Assembly: GCF_003933245.1 (NCBI RefSeq) | Contig: NZ_QUSX01000001.1 | Coordinates: 1,116,001 to 1,180,000, forward strand | Reading direction: 5' to 3' | DNA length: 64,000 nt | Source of the DNA: Maribacter algicola | GTDB lineage: Bacteria > Bacteroidota > Bacteroidia > Flavobacteriales > Flavobacteriaceae | Shown: one piece after another, positions 1 to 7,978 of the stretch | Layout: every line of letters starts with the position of its first letter | Numbering within the stretch: the stretch's first letter is position 1 | Made by a program: the position numbers and the translations under genes | The notes under the pieces: model-generated | What the model was told of the DNA's origin: nothing | Databases searched by the model: none | The model's input: only the letters and a program-made list of their open reading frames with translations

Positions 1-812
1 CTCCCGTTGCCGTAATGGAAATACTAAGTACAGAGGTAAATCGTGACAGACTTGATGAAAATGCATTGGAGGTTCAAGTGTTAAGTAATACCTGCGCAAA
101 CTCCAATGAAGGTAATGTTATTATAAAAAATAATTCCCCTTTTGCTTATTTGGCAACAATAGTCAAAGAAGATGGAGAAGAAATTACTTTTTCTTTAAAT
201 CCTCCAAAAGGTGAGGAAGAAAATGGTGAGATTGAAATAGAAAATCTACCTTCCGGTAGACATTTGGTCTCTTTTAAATTTGAGGACGAATCCATAGAAC
301 TTATCCCCCCGATTTTTGAAATATTCATTGAAGCTTTAAATGGTACCTCCCTCAAAGCGAAAAGTATAGACTTTTCCAGTAAAATGGGATATTTAAAGGT
401 ATCTGGTAGCAGGAAATATATTGTTTACAACAATGAAAAGGAGTACGTTTTCGATACACAAGGGTACGATGAAACTATTATTTCCGTACCGTTGGAAGAT
501 GGAGTCAATAATCTAAAAATTAAAGGTGAAGCTGCCTGTCAAGGAATCTTGGAAACTACACTTAATTTAACAGAGTTGACAATATATCCGAACCCTAGCC
601 AAGGAAGGATAATAATTAACGGGTTTTTAAGAGACAGCAAAGCTAAAGTTTTTGTTACCAGTCTAGAAGGTAAAAATATTTATACAGAAACAATGGAAAT
701 AAAAAATAATCGCCTTGACCTTGATTTATCGTTCTTTCCTAGTGCACTATATATAGTAAATGTCGCTACGGAATCTGGTGAAAATATAGAATTTAAATTA
801 TTAAAGAACTGA
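1..812 (+). CDS. T9SS C-terminal sorting domain protein, 5' end outside window
   Basis: The frame is open from the first base and there is no signal peptide after the first ATG at position 15, so this is the C-terminal part of a larger exported protein. The last ~75 residues form a type A T9SS sorting domain: a YPNPSQG motif, beta-rich sequence, a YIVNV strand and a KLLKN end. This domain directs Bacteroidetes proteins across the outer membrane, where it is normally cleaved. The visible upstream part is beta-rich and matches no enzyme family I recognise. It sits 4 bp before a lipoprotein gene, so the two are probably co-transcribed. The secretion route is secure; the function is unknown. Confidence 0.85.
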   Translation, partial: PVAVMEILSTEVNRDRLDENALEVQVLSNTCANSNEGNVIIKNNSPFAYLATIVKEDGEEITFSLNPPKGEEENGEIEIENLPSGRHLVSFKFEDESIELIPPIFEIFIEALNGTSLKAKSIDFSSKMGYLKVSGSRKYIVYNNEKEYVFDTQGYDETIISVPLEDGVNNLKIKGEAACQGILETTLNLTELTIYPNPSQGRIIINGFLRDSKAKVFVTSLEGKNIYTETMEIKNNRLDLDLSFFPSALYIVNVATESGENIEFKLLKN

Positions 813-816
813 AGAC

Positions 817-1518
817 ATGAAAAAAGTAATTATTTGTTCTTTTATGGCATTAGTAAGCCTATTACTAGCATGTGATGGTGAATTTGTAAAAAATGATTTA
901 GCTATTTTTTTGACTTCACCAAAAAATGATGCCCCCTGTCTAGACGGTGAAAAAGTTGGTGAGAAACTTGATATACCCGTTGAATGGACTATAGAGGGAT
1001 TACCTAATAATTTGATTATTTATGTAGACAAACTAGATGATAATAAAGAAATCATAGACATTTCAAACCAACAACAAATACCTATAGCAGTCGAAGAAAC
1101 TTCAAAAAAAATCACTGTCGATCCAGGCAGTTGGTATCAATGGCAAATAATTGGAAATGAAGGAAACCTAAAAAGTGATGTATATACATTTTTCAGTGAA
1201 GGCCCTCCATCACCTAACCAAGTTCCTTTACCGGCGCAAATTCAAATTACAAGAAACAGTAATTCTCAGGTTCAATTTAATTGGACACAAACTCCAGATC
1301 TTGACAATGATCGTTTAGTTTTTGATGTTTTTTTTGGAGAAACAGAGGATACAAGTATTCCTCTCCGGGAAAACTTGGAAAGCCCAGAAGAAATATCACT
1401 CTCACCAATAGAAGCAGATAAAACGTACTACATAAAAGTAATTACCAAGGAAATTAGATCGGACAATACCGTAGGTAATAGAGCGATAGCTTTGTTAAAA
1501 GTTGCCGTGAATGGTTGA
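817..1518 (+). CDS. Lipoprotein with fibronectin-III-like region
   Basis: This encodes a 233-residue protein starting with a lipoprotein signal: a basic MKK start, a hydrophobic stretch and an LLAC lipobox with the lipidated Cys at about residue 19. The mature protein is probably anchored in the outer membrane. Two beta-sandwich segments can be guessed: residues ~45-130 with a WYQWQI core, and residues ~140-230 with a VQFNWTQTPDLDND motif and a TYYIKVITKE strand, as in fibronectin III domains. It starts 4 bp after a T9SS gene and overlaps the next gene by 8 bp, pointing to a shared surface role. No enzymatic motif is visible. Confidence 0.8.
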   Translation: MKKVIICSFMALVSLLLACDGEFVKNDLAIFLTSPKNDAPCLDGEKVGEKLDIPVEWTIEGLPNNLIIYVDKLDDNKEIIDISNQQQIPIAVEETSKKITVDPGSWYQWQIIGNEGNLKSDVYTFFSEGPPSPNQVPLPAQIQITRNSNSQVQFNWTQTPDLDNDRLVFDVFFGETEDTSIPLRENLESPEEISLSPIEADKTYYIKVITKEIRSDNTVGNRAIALLKVAVNG

Positions 1519-2653
1519 TTTAAAAGGCCTTGTTTATTATAAAAGTCGAAATGTAGTATTTCTAATATTTTTTCATTTCGTGACGCTCAGCGCACAAAAT
1601 GACATCCAATCCAATAATCTATTTAGCGTTCAACCCCCCCTCCCCCTCCAACTCTCCTACACCAATAAGCAAATAAAAAAGGAGACGAATAAAGAAAAGG
1701 GCATTCATACCAATTTATTATACAAGCAAGGAGAAAATTGGGATACCGTTCCCATATCCCTTAGGGCACGGGGGAACTTTAGAAGAAATACCTGTTATTT
1801 TACCCCCTTAAAAGTATACTTTAAACGGGGTGGTACCCAGAACACGCCCTTTGAAGACCACAAAAACATAAAAATAGTTTTGCCTTGTTTATTGGAGGAC
1901 CGCAGCAACGATGACGTACTTAAAGAATACTTGGCCTATAAAATGTATGAATTACTATCCCCTATCCACTTTAAGACCCGCTTGGCAACATTGGACTATA
2001 CGGATACCCGTGGTGAAAAAGAGGAACTACACCCGTTGGCCATGTTTTTAAATGACTCCAACAAAGTTCTGTACAACGGTGAGGAAGCTTGGGCCGCTAG
2101 AAAACCAAAAAACCATACCTTGCTAACCATCCTTATTGAGGATGACAAAGTAGTGGCCAAGCGCAATGATGCCAAAGTACTTGAGCGTTTTGTGCATCCC
2201 TTGAACCAGGAGGAAACCATCTCCACCACCAATGCCTTTTTCCAGTTTATGATCGGGAATACGGATTTCTCCACAGCCTATAGCCATAACCAAAAACTGA
2301 TTTTCAAGGAGGGCAAAAGCTATCCTATTCCCTATGATTTTGACATGAGCGGTCTGGTGAATGCTTCCTACGCGGTTGTATCCAACATAAATAACACTTC
2401 TTTGGAAATTGATAAGGTGACCGAACGCCAATACCGAGGATTCAAACGGAATACTGCCCTTTTTGAAGACACTCGCAAGCATTTTCTTTCGCAAGAGTCG
2501 GAAATCCTAAAAATACTGGAAGCGCATAAACCCCTATTCAAAGAAGTTAAAAGCTATGAAACGGCACACGATTTTATATCCGACTTCTTTGCCATTTTGA
2601 AAAATGACCTTCGGTTTCAAAATGAGATTGTGGAAATAGCAAGGGAGAAATAA
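1511..2653 (+). CDS. Secreted CotH-like protein (atypical kinase fold candidate)
   Basis: The 380-residue product begins with a hydrophobic signal ending at about residue 28 (LSAQ), so it is exported. Its motif order resembles the CotH family: an RARGNFRR segment near residue 88, HKNIKIVLP near residue 122, YLAYKMYELL near 147, MIGNTDFS near 248 and IPYDFDMSG near 273. In spore-coat CotH kinases the comparable N-D and D-x-D regions bind ATP and metal. Here the match is only by motif, and some catalytic residues may differ. The start overlaps the upstream lipoprotein stop by 8 bp, indicating translational coupling. Only 7 bp separate its stop from the convergent CHASE2 gene. Extracellular kinase activity is inference. 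Confidence 0.7.
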   Translation: MVDLKGLVYYKSRNVVFLIFFHFVTLSAQNDIQSNNLFSVQPPLPLQLSYTNKQIKKETNKEKGIHTNLLYKQGENWDTVPISLRARGNFRRNTCYFTPLKVYFKRGGTQNTPFEDHKNIKIVLPCLLEDRSNDDVLKEYLAYKMYELLSPIHFKTRLATLDYTDTRGEKEELHPLAMFLNDSNKVLYNGEEAWAARKPKNHTLLTILIEDDKVVAKRNDAKVLERFVHPLNQEETISTTNAFFQFMIGNTDFSTAYSHNQKLIFKEGKSYPIPYDFDMSGLVNASYAVVSNINNTSLEIDKVTERQYRGFKRNTALFEDTRKHFLSQESEILKILEAHKPLFKEVKSYETAHDFISDFFAILKNDLRFQNEIVEIAREK

Positions 2654-2660
2654 TCCAACT

Positions 2661-3857
2661 TTACTTGTAATAAGAGTTGAATTCCGTCTTAGTATTAATA
2701 TACTTTACCAAATGCTTGTAAAACTTTACAAATCCAGCACTAAAAAGCGTCACGGCAATAATGGGAGCGGACTTGATTACAATCCCATTTTTAAACAGGG
2801 AGATGGTCAACCAAACAAAGAGTACGGTAAAAACGAATAAAATGGCCTTACGTACGGTCCTATAACTGATCTTTAATTTCGTGTCCAACCAAATGAAGTA
2901 GGCACTGGCCAAAAAGCTGAGTAAAAAGGTTAGAATAACAATCCAAAACAAAGGAACTTCATATAAAAAGGTATTGTATAGGATCATGGAAATGATATTG
3001 GCATGTATGACCATACCATACATATCCGGAATGCTTTTACCGGCCGTTACCTTGTTCAAAGGGGTAAAGTGTTTGTCTTCCACATCAAAGGGATTTCCGG
3101 TAGGGCTGCCCAAATAACCGAACAAAACAATTTTGTCCTTCACCATTTTTTTATTGGGAAAAGAAAGAAAATCCTTTAGCGGAAAATGGACAAATCCCAA
3201 GTAATCACTCTTATAGTTTATCAATTTGGGTTTCGATAATTTTTTGGGATAACCTCTAGCATACCATTTGTCTGTACTCATATACGACTTGGCTACGGCC
3301 ACGGGAAATGCCTCAAAAGTATTTTCCTGAAATACATAGGTGGGGGTAAATTCACGAACTACCGCATCCTGGTAGCCAAAATTGTAGTTGACATAGCCCT
3401 GTTTTCCATCACCCACAAAAAACGGATGATTCAAAAAGAATTGATTTTCCTTTAAAATATAGCCCGATATTACTCTTTTATCATTGAGTACTCGGGCCAG
3501 AAGTGTATCGGTCTTTGATTTATCAAAATGTTGCAACATCACGTCAAAACCAACGACTGTTGGATTTTCAGCAAGCACATTTTGCAACCCTTCCAAAATA
3601 GTCTCCCGGTTTTCATGCTCGATATTGATTAATACAATATTAGAATCCATATCCAAATTGGGATTCATTTGCTCACTGTAGTAAATATCCAAAAAACTAA
3701 AATCCTCCAGGGCCTTTTTAAGGGGATTAAAAAAGTTTAGGTTTACAAAGAGTAGTGATAACAAAAAACAGGTCATCAAGGAAAGAAGGGTGCTAAATAA
3801 GGCATCCCTCCAAAGTAATTTTCTTTTAGAACGTTTCGGTACAAGTTCGGAATCCAT
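2661..3857 (-). CDS. CHASE2-domain membrane sensor A, no output domain
   Basis: The 398-residue product has one membrane segment near residues 16-39 and an extracytoplasmic CHASE2 domain at ~45-295. Three C-terminal membrane segments follow (~298-320, 333-352, 358-380), then a tail of about 20 residues. CHASE2 domains usually sense an extracellular signal for an attached cyclase or kinase; here no such module is present. The conserved motifs VGFDVML, FGYLGSP, EDKHFTP and VIHANI recur in the second CHASE2 protein at 4634-5851, so the two are paralogues. It is the last gene of a five-gene operon and starts 12 bp after the FecR-like gene. Confidence 0.88.
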   Translation of the reverse strand: MDSELVPKRSKRKLLWRDALFSTLLSLMTCFLLSLLFVNLNFFNPLKKALEDFSFLDIYYSEQMNPNLDMDSNIVLINIEHENRETILEGLQNVLAENPTVVGFDVMLQHFDKSKTDTLLARVLNDKRVISGYILKENQFFLNHPFFVGDGKQGYVNYNFGYQDAVVREFTPTYVFQENTFEAFPVAVAKSYMSTDKWYARGYPKKLSKPKLINYKSDYLGFVHFPLKDFLSFPNKKMVKDKIVLFGYLGSPTGNPFDVEDKHFTPLNKVTAGKSIPDMYGMVIHANIISMILYNTFLYEVPLFWIVILTFLLSFLASAYFIWLDTKLKISYRTVRKAILFVFTVLFVWLTISLFKNGIVIKSAPIIAVTLFSAGFVKFYKHLVKYINTKTEFNSYYK

Positions 3858-3869
3858 GTAGGCCTTTGT

Positions 3870-4661
3870 TTAATAGGGGCAAAATTTATAATCCGCACAG
3901 ATAGCTTCCTTAATCTTGGCCTCTGGATATCCCAATAACGTAAACGTTTTAATCAAGACATCCATTTCCTTTTTCAATTCCTGAAAAGTCTCATCATCCA
4001 ACAAAGTAAGTGTGTTATATTTTATGTCCTTCAAACTGGGAAATGGCTCCAGACTAATGGCCCATTCATATTGTCTTCCCTTTTTCAAAAGATTATTGTC
4101 CACATAAAGTAGCATAGAATCTGAAGCGGTTCCTATTTTAGTAATGTGGTCTCCATCATGCTGTTTTAAAAAAAGATAAACCAAATCGCTTTTTGAATTG
4201 TTCTCCCATCGAAAAAATATACTGGGCTGATATAATTTGGCACTATCCACTGGAAAATGTTTGATGATCGTCCTATCTTCCCTATACACTACCCCGGCTT
4301 CCTGCTTACTTTTTCGGCGGTTTGTGAACTGCGTCCACACATACGTAAAATACTTTCTTGTAAATGAAGTTTGGTTCAATTGTACCTTGTTTTTCGAAAT
4401 ATCCTGAAAAACAAATGCATTTGGGCCTGACAAAGCAAAAATTTCCCCTGTCTGGTTTACGAGCGTGACCTTTTCATGATCCGCAAGTCTCAATGTATCC
4501 AAAGCCTCAAAATATACGCCTCTATTGGCCTTTTTGTTCGAAGAAAATTTAGGCTCGCCCGTTTTTTGATACACATAGTAGCTTTCCTGACCGAAACATT
4601 CGGCAGTAAACACTGTACACAAAATGATGAAAATCAATCGTGAAAAAAGAATCCTTCCCAT
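3870..4661 (-). CDS. Secreted FecR-like / Ig-like periplasmic protein
   Basis: The 263-residue product has a signal peptide ending near residue 24 (ECFGQ). Residues ~28-95 look like a FecR-type beta domain, with ordered short strands including LRLADHEKVTLVNQTG and a small-residue turn ALSGPNAFVF. A second beta region at ~135-205 contains SIFFRWENNSKS and RQYEWAISLE, as in the Ig-like domain that often follows FecR. The helical C-terminus holds two cysteines in CADYKFC. Its start lies 28 bp inside the end of the CHASE2-B gene and its stop is 12 bp before CHASE2-A, so it is locked between the two sensors. The FecR assignment rests on pattern only. Confidence 0.75.
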   Translation of the reverse strand: MGRILFSRLIFIILCTVFTAECFGQESYYVYQKTGEPKFSSNKKANRGVYFEALDTLRLADHEKVTLVNQTGEIFALSGPNAFVFQDISKNKVQLNQTSFTRKYFTYVWTQFTNRRKSKQEAGVVYREDRTIIKHFPVDSAKLYQPSIFFRWENNSKSDLVYLFLKQHDGDHITKIGTASDSMLLYVDNNLLKKGRQYEWAISLEPFPSLKDIKYNTLTLLDDETFQELKKEMDVLIKTFTLLGYPEAKIKEAICADYKFCPY

Positions 4662-5851
4662 TTAAATCGTTTATATAAATAATGTGCCAACTTTTTATAA
4701 AACCCTATCAGACCAATACTAAAAACCATCACAGCGGTTATGGAAGCTGTTTTAAAAAGTAGTTTTTGCCTGAAAAGCAACAAGGCCACCCAAACAAAAA
4801 ATACGATAAAAAATAGTTGTACGATATTCAACCTAAGTATATAACTGGCCAACTGTCTTTTATTCAACCAAATGAAGTAACAAAGGGCCATATAGGTCAA
4901 TACGATCGTCAACAGGATACGTATCCAATTGGGAACCACTTTTATAAAATTACCTTCAATAATCATTTGGACAATATTCGCGTGAATGACCAACCCAAAG
5001 GTATCTGGTGGACTTTTCCCCACAAATCTGGGATTCATCGGGGTAAAATGTTTGTCCTCCAAATCAAATCGGTGTTGAATGGGATTACCCAAATATCCTA
5101 CCAAAATAATTTTATCCTTTATCAAAGGAGAAAACTCTCCGTTCATAATTTCATCATATTCCAAAACAAGGAAAAAATCCCTATTGCCGGAATAATTTAT
5201 GGGCCTGTCGATGGATAGATAGGATTCCATTCCAATGTCCCAATCCTGGGCCATAAATTTCTTCGATACGGCTGTTCCAAAAGCTTCCAAGATGGTATCG
5301 TTTTTTTTATAGACACCCCTAAAATTTCTTATTACCGCGGATTCATCATCAAAATTGAAATTCGAGTATCCCAAAGCCACACCTTCTTCAAGTATATTTT
5401 TATTTGAAATAATTCTTTTATCATCATTTAGAACATAGGCGGCGACTATGTTTTCACTTTTAAGAAATTCCGAAAGAAAACGATCCCATACGGGATCTTC
5501 CAAATCTTTAAATATGACATCGACACCGATCACTTTTGGTTGGGATTCCTGTATTTTTTGTAGCATCCCTGCTATCTCCTTTCTATTCCGCCTGTCAACA
5601 TTTACCAAAATGATGTTCTCATTTATATTTGGATCATTCGTTTCTAGCTTTTCAGCATAGTACATATCCAAATAGCTAAAATCCTTAAACGCATTTTTAA
5701 AAGGACTAAAAAAATTAAGGCTAATACCTATCCAAGAGACTATGCACAACACGGTAAAGGCGAAAATCATACACAAAAATGCCTCTTTGAACAAATTCCT
5801 GTTCCTCATAAAAAAGTTGTAGAAATACCTTTTTTTATTTGATTCCTGCAT
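4634..5851 (-). CDS. CHASE2-domain membrane sensor B, no output domain
   Basis: This 405-residue paralogue of the CHASE2 protein at 2661-3857 has the same plan: a short cytoplasmic N-terminus, one membrane segment (~24-45), an extracytoplasmic CHASE2 domain (~50-300) and three closing membrane segments with a short basic tail. Shared signatures are VIGVDVIF, VGYLGNP, EDKHFTPMN and VIHANIVQM. No cyclase, kinase or protease domain is fused, so its signal must pass to a separate protein or through the membrane helices. The last 28 bp overlap the start of the FecR-like gene. It begins 42 bp after the lipoprotein gene. Confidence 0.88.
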   Translation of the reverse strand: MQESNKKRYFYNFFMRNRNLFKEAFLCMIFAFTVLCIVSWIGISLNFFSPFKNAFKDFSYLDMYYAEKLETNDPNINENIILVNVDRRNRKEIAGMLQKIQESQPKVIGVDVIFKDLEDPVWDRFLSEFLKSENIVAAYVLNDDKRIISNKNILEEGVALGYSNFNFDDESAVIRNFRGVYKKNDTILEAFGTAVSKKFMAQDWDIGMESYLSIDRPINYSGNRDFFLVLEYDEIMNGEFSPLIKDKIILVGYLGNPIQHRFDLEDKHFTPMNPRFVGKSPPDTFGLVIHANIVQMIIEGNFIKVVPNWIRILLTIVLTYMALCYFIWLNKRQLASYILRLNIVQLFFIVFFVWVALLLFRQKLLFKTASITAVMVFSIGLIGFYKKLAHYLYKRFKWEGFFFHD

Positions 5852-5893
5852 GTAGAAAACAATTAAGAGGTTTGTTAATTGCCCCCCTTTGAT

Positions 5894-6388
5894 CTATTTT
5901 TTATTCGATAAATTTTTACGGAAAAAAGGAAAACCGGAGGTAACGCTGATCACCTCTCTTCCAAAAAGGTCCATAAAGGCGATTTTATTTTCATTTTCAT
6001 CAAGCAGTATGGTCAACTGTTCATCATTGTTTTTTAATATGAACTGCTGCTGAGGATCAAAAGATGAATTTGAATTCTGTGGATCCCAAACATAATTGGT
6101 ATCGTCAATAAGCACTTGTTTTAATTCCTGAGTACTGTTGATATTCAAAGTGTCCAGTACTTTTAGCTGATTGTAATATTCATTTTCTGTTCCTTCGATA
6201 AGCGTTTTGACCAAATCAATTCTAATGACTGTATTGGCATTTTCAATTTTACCGAATCTTTCCGGGTTGATCAAGGCCTTTATTTTTGTACTTTCTATCG
6301 TATTGGAAGCTTGGATTTTTTCCGATTTCTGCGAAGACATACAGGAATACATCAATAGAACGACCATCAAAAAAGCTAGTTTTTGCAT
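5894..6388 (-). CDS. Small lipoprotein of the CHASE2/peptidase operon
   Basis: The 164-residue product has a lipoprotein signal with lipobox MYSC (Cys at about residue 16). The mature part carries no recognised domain. It is acidic and Asn/Gln-rich, with a NSNSSFDPQQQF stretch and a C-terminal segment ITSVTSGFPFFRKN-like in character (phenylalanines followed by basic residues). Its start lies 1 bp after the stop of the papain-like peptidase gene, so the two are almost certainly co-translated. A role as accessory factor or inhibitor of that peptidase is inferred from position only. Confidence 0.8.
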   Translation of the reverse strand: MQKLAFLMVVLLMYSCMSSQKSEKIQASNTIESTKIKALINPERFGKIENANTVIRIDLVKTLIEGTENEYYNQLKVLDTLNINSTQELKQVLIDDTNYVWDPQNSNSSFDPQQQFILKNNDEQLTILLDENENKIAFMDLFGREVISVTSGFPFFRKNLSNKK

Positions 6389-6389
6389 T

Positions 6390-7835
6390 CTAGGACCTTT
6401 TAATATCCAATATCATCATCGCCAATGAACCTTTATCGAATTCTGCTTTAAAACTCATTTTATCCTTACTCAACTTCATCGCTTCTTTTTTGATTAGCTT
6501 ATCATCAAAAATCACGTACAATCGATCTAATAACGTACCATCCAATTCTTGAAGTTTGGATTGCACCTCCTTCATGTCTATTTTTTCCAAAGAAAAAACG
6601 ACTATGGTATAGTCCTTTTCCACATCCTTGCTTAATCTCGCATAGGCCTTAGCTCCTTTTGGCGCCGCAGGCAATATAACTTCGGACTTATCGGAATTTA
6701 TGAACGGGCTTATGGAGTCCTTATGGGGAAATAATGGAGAAAACTCATTATCCGAATCCATCCCAAAAACATATACATAAGCGGGTTGATTTACTTTAGT
6801 TACCATACGATACCTAGTTCCGGTACCATAAACATCTTCCGTAATATAATCTCCAATACTTTCATCCTCTTTTTCAATGACCACATCCTGAGCACCAAAT
6901 ACGGATCCGGTATATTCGCCCTTTTCATTGCGTACGTTCATAGGTTCGTTACTTCTAAGGATAAAGTCGACCTCTCCAGCCAAAATCTGTTTTTCCTCTT
7001 TTTTGACTTTTAAGGGTATCATTTCAAAGGCATATCTTGTATACTCGGCAAAATCTGAATACCTGATCCACATAAACCCATCATTTCCCCATGTAGGCCC
7101 CCAACTATTTACAATTTCAAAAGAACCGCCGTACTTATCATCGTCATATCCAATTACACACATGGCATGCCCCCCGGTTGTCCCCAAATTATCAGGGACA
7201 TAAACATTCTTGGCACTTTGAAATGCATTATCTACCATAAACCCGATAACCACGGGATTTCCATTTAGAAGTGAACGTTTTACACCATCTACTTTAAACT
7301 CCTCCGACTCATCGGAACCAAATATTCTTGCAAAATCCTTTATCTTGAATCGCTCGGCAGAACTATACAATTCTTCAGGTATCTCTGTATCACACATAAC
7401 ATTATAATCTTCGTAGTAGGGCACGCCCTTTTCCACCATGGCTTCCATGGCCTTGCCAATGAAGGCACCTCCCCCACAGTTATAATCGTTGTCAACGTTG
7501 GAATGTAGATAGGTAAACACCGGAGCAAAAGCACCCCGGGATATGGCCGTTGAATCCTTAATGTTATATAACCTGGACTCCAGAATGGTCCTGCCGTAGT
7601 ATGCGGTTGCCCATCCTACACAAGTACTATATCCCCCCTGGTTTTTTATGGGAGGAACGAAGCTTTTTAAAGAAGACGAGGTAAATTCCGTTACCACATC
7701 CTGGAAAGCAACATTTTTTGCTTTAACGGGTGTATTTTCATAAGCTTCATCATCAAATAAGAGTCCTGTACTACGTTGGGTTTGTGAGTACCCTAATACA
7801 GAAATAAAAAATAAGATCAAGGTGAGATTTCTCAT
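6390..7835 (-). CDS. Secreted papain-like (C1) peptidase with DUF4384-like C-terminal domain
   Basis: The 481-residue product has a signal peptide ending near residue 17. The papain catalytic set is visible: oxyanion Gln66 in IKNQGG, nucleophile Cys72 in STCVGWA, His223 in GGHAMCVIGY and Asn243 in IVNSWGPTWG. There is no obvious inhibitory propeptide beyond ~40 residues. Residues ~285-400 resemble DUF4384, including VNQPAYVYVFGMD and a SPLFPHKD segment; that domain is best known at the C-terminus of bacterial caspase-like proteins. It is the first gene of the operon with a lipoprotein, two CHASE2 sensors and a FecR-like protein. I saw no canonical promoter in the 143 bp upstream. Confidence 0.9.
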   Translation of the reverse strand: MRNLTLILFFISVLGYSQTQRSTGLLFDDEAYENTPVKAKNVAFQDVVTEFTSSSLKSFVPPIKNQGGYSTCVGWATAYYGRTILESRLYNIKDSTAISRGAFAPVFTYLHSNVDNDYNCGGGAFIGKAMEAMVEKGVPYYEDYNVMCDTEIPEELYSSAERFKIKDFARIFGSDESEEFKVDGVKRSLLNGNPVVIGFMVDNAFQSAKNVYVPDNLGTTGGHAMCVIGYDDDKYGGSFEIVNSWGPTWGNDGFMWIRYSDFAEYTRYAFEMIPLKVKKEEKQILAGEVDFILRSNEPMNVRNEKGEYTGSVFGAQDVVIEKEDESIGDYITEDVYGTGTRYRMVTKVNQPAYVYVFGMDSDNEFSPLFPHKDSISPFINSDKSEVILPAAPKGAKAYARLSKDVEKDYTIVVFSLEKIDMKEVQSKLQELDGTLLDRLYVIFDDKLIKKEAMKLSKDKMSFKAEFDKGSLAMMILDIKRS

Positions 7836-7978
7836 TTCAATATCTAATTGGTTATGAGAACAATATACTATTTTTTTAAGAAGCCCTAAGTACCGTTTAT
7901 TGGGTATTTATAGATAAATTGGAAAGTTTGAACGCGTTTGTAGTATAATTCTTTAGTATACTGGTGTAAAGACATCAC

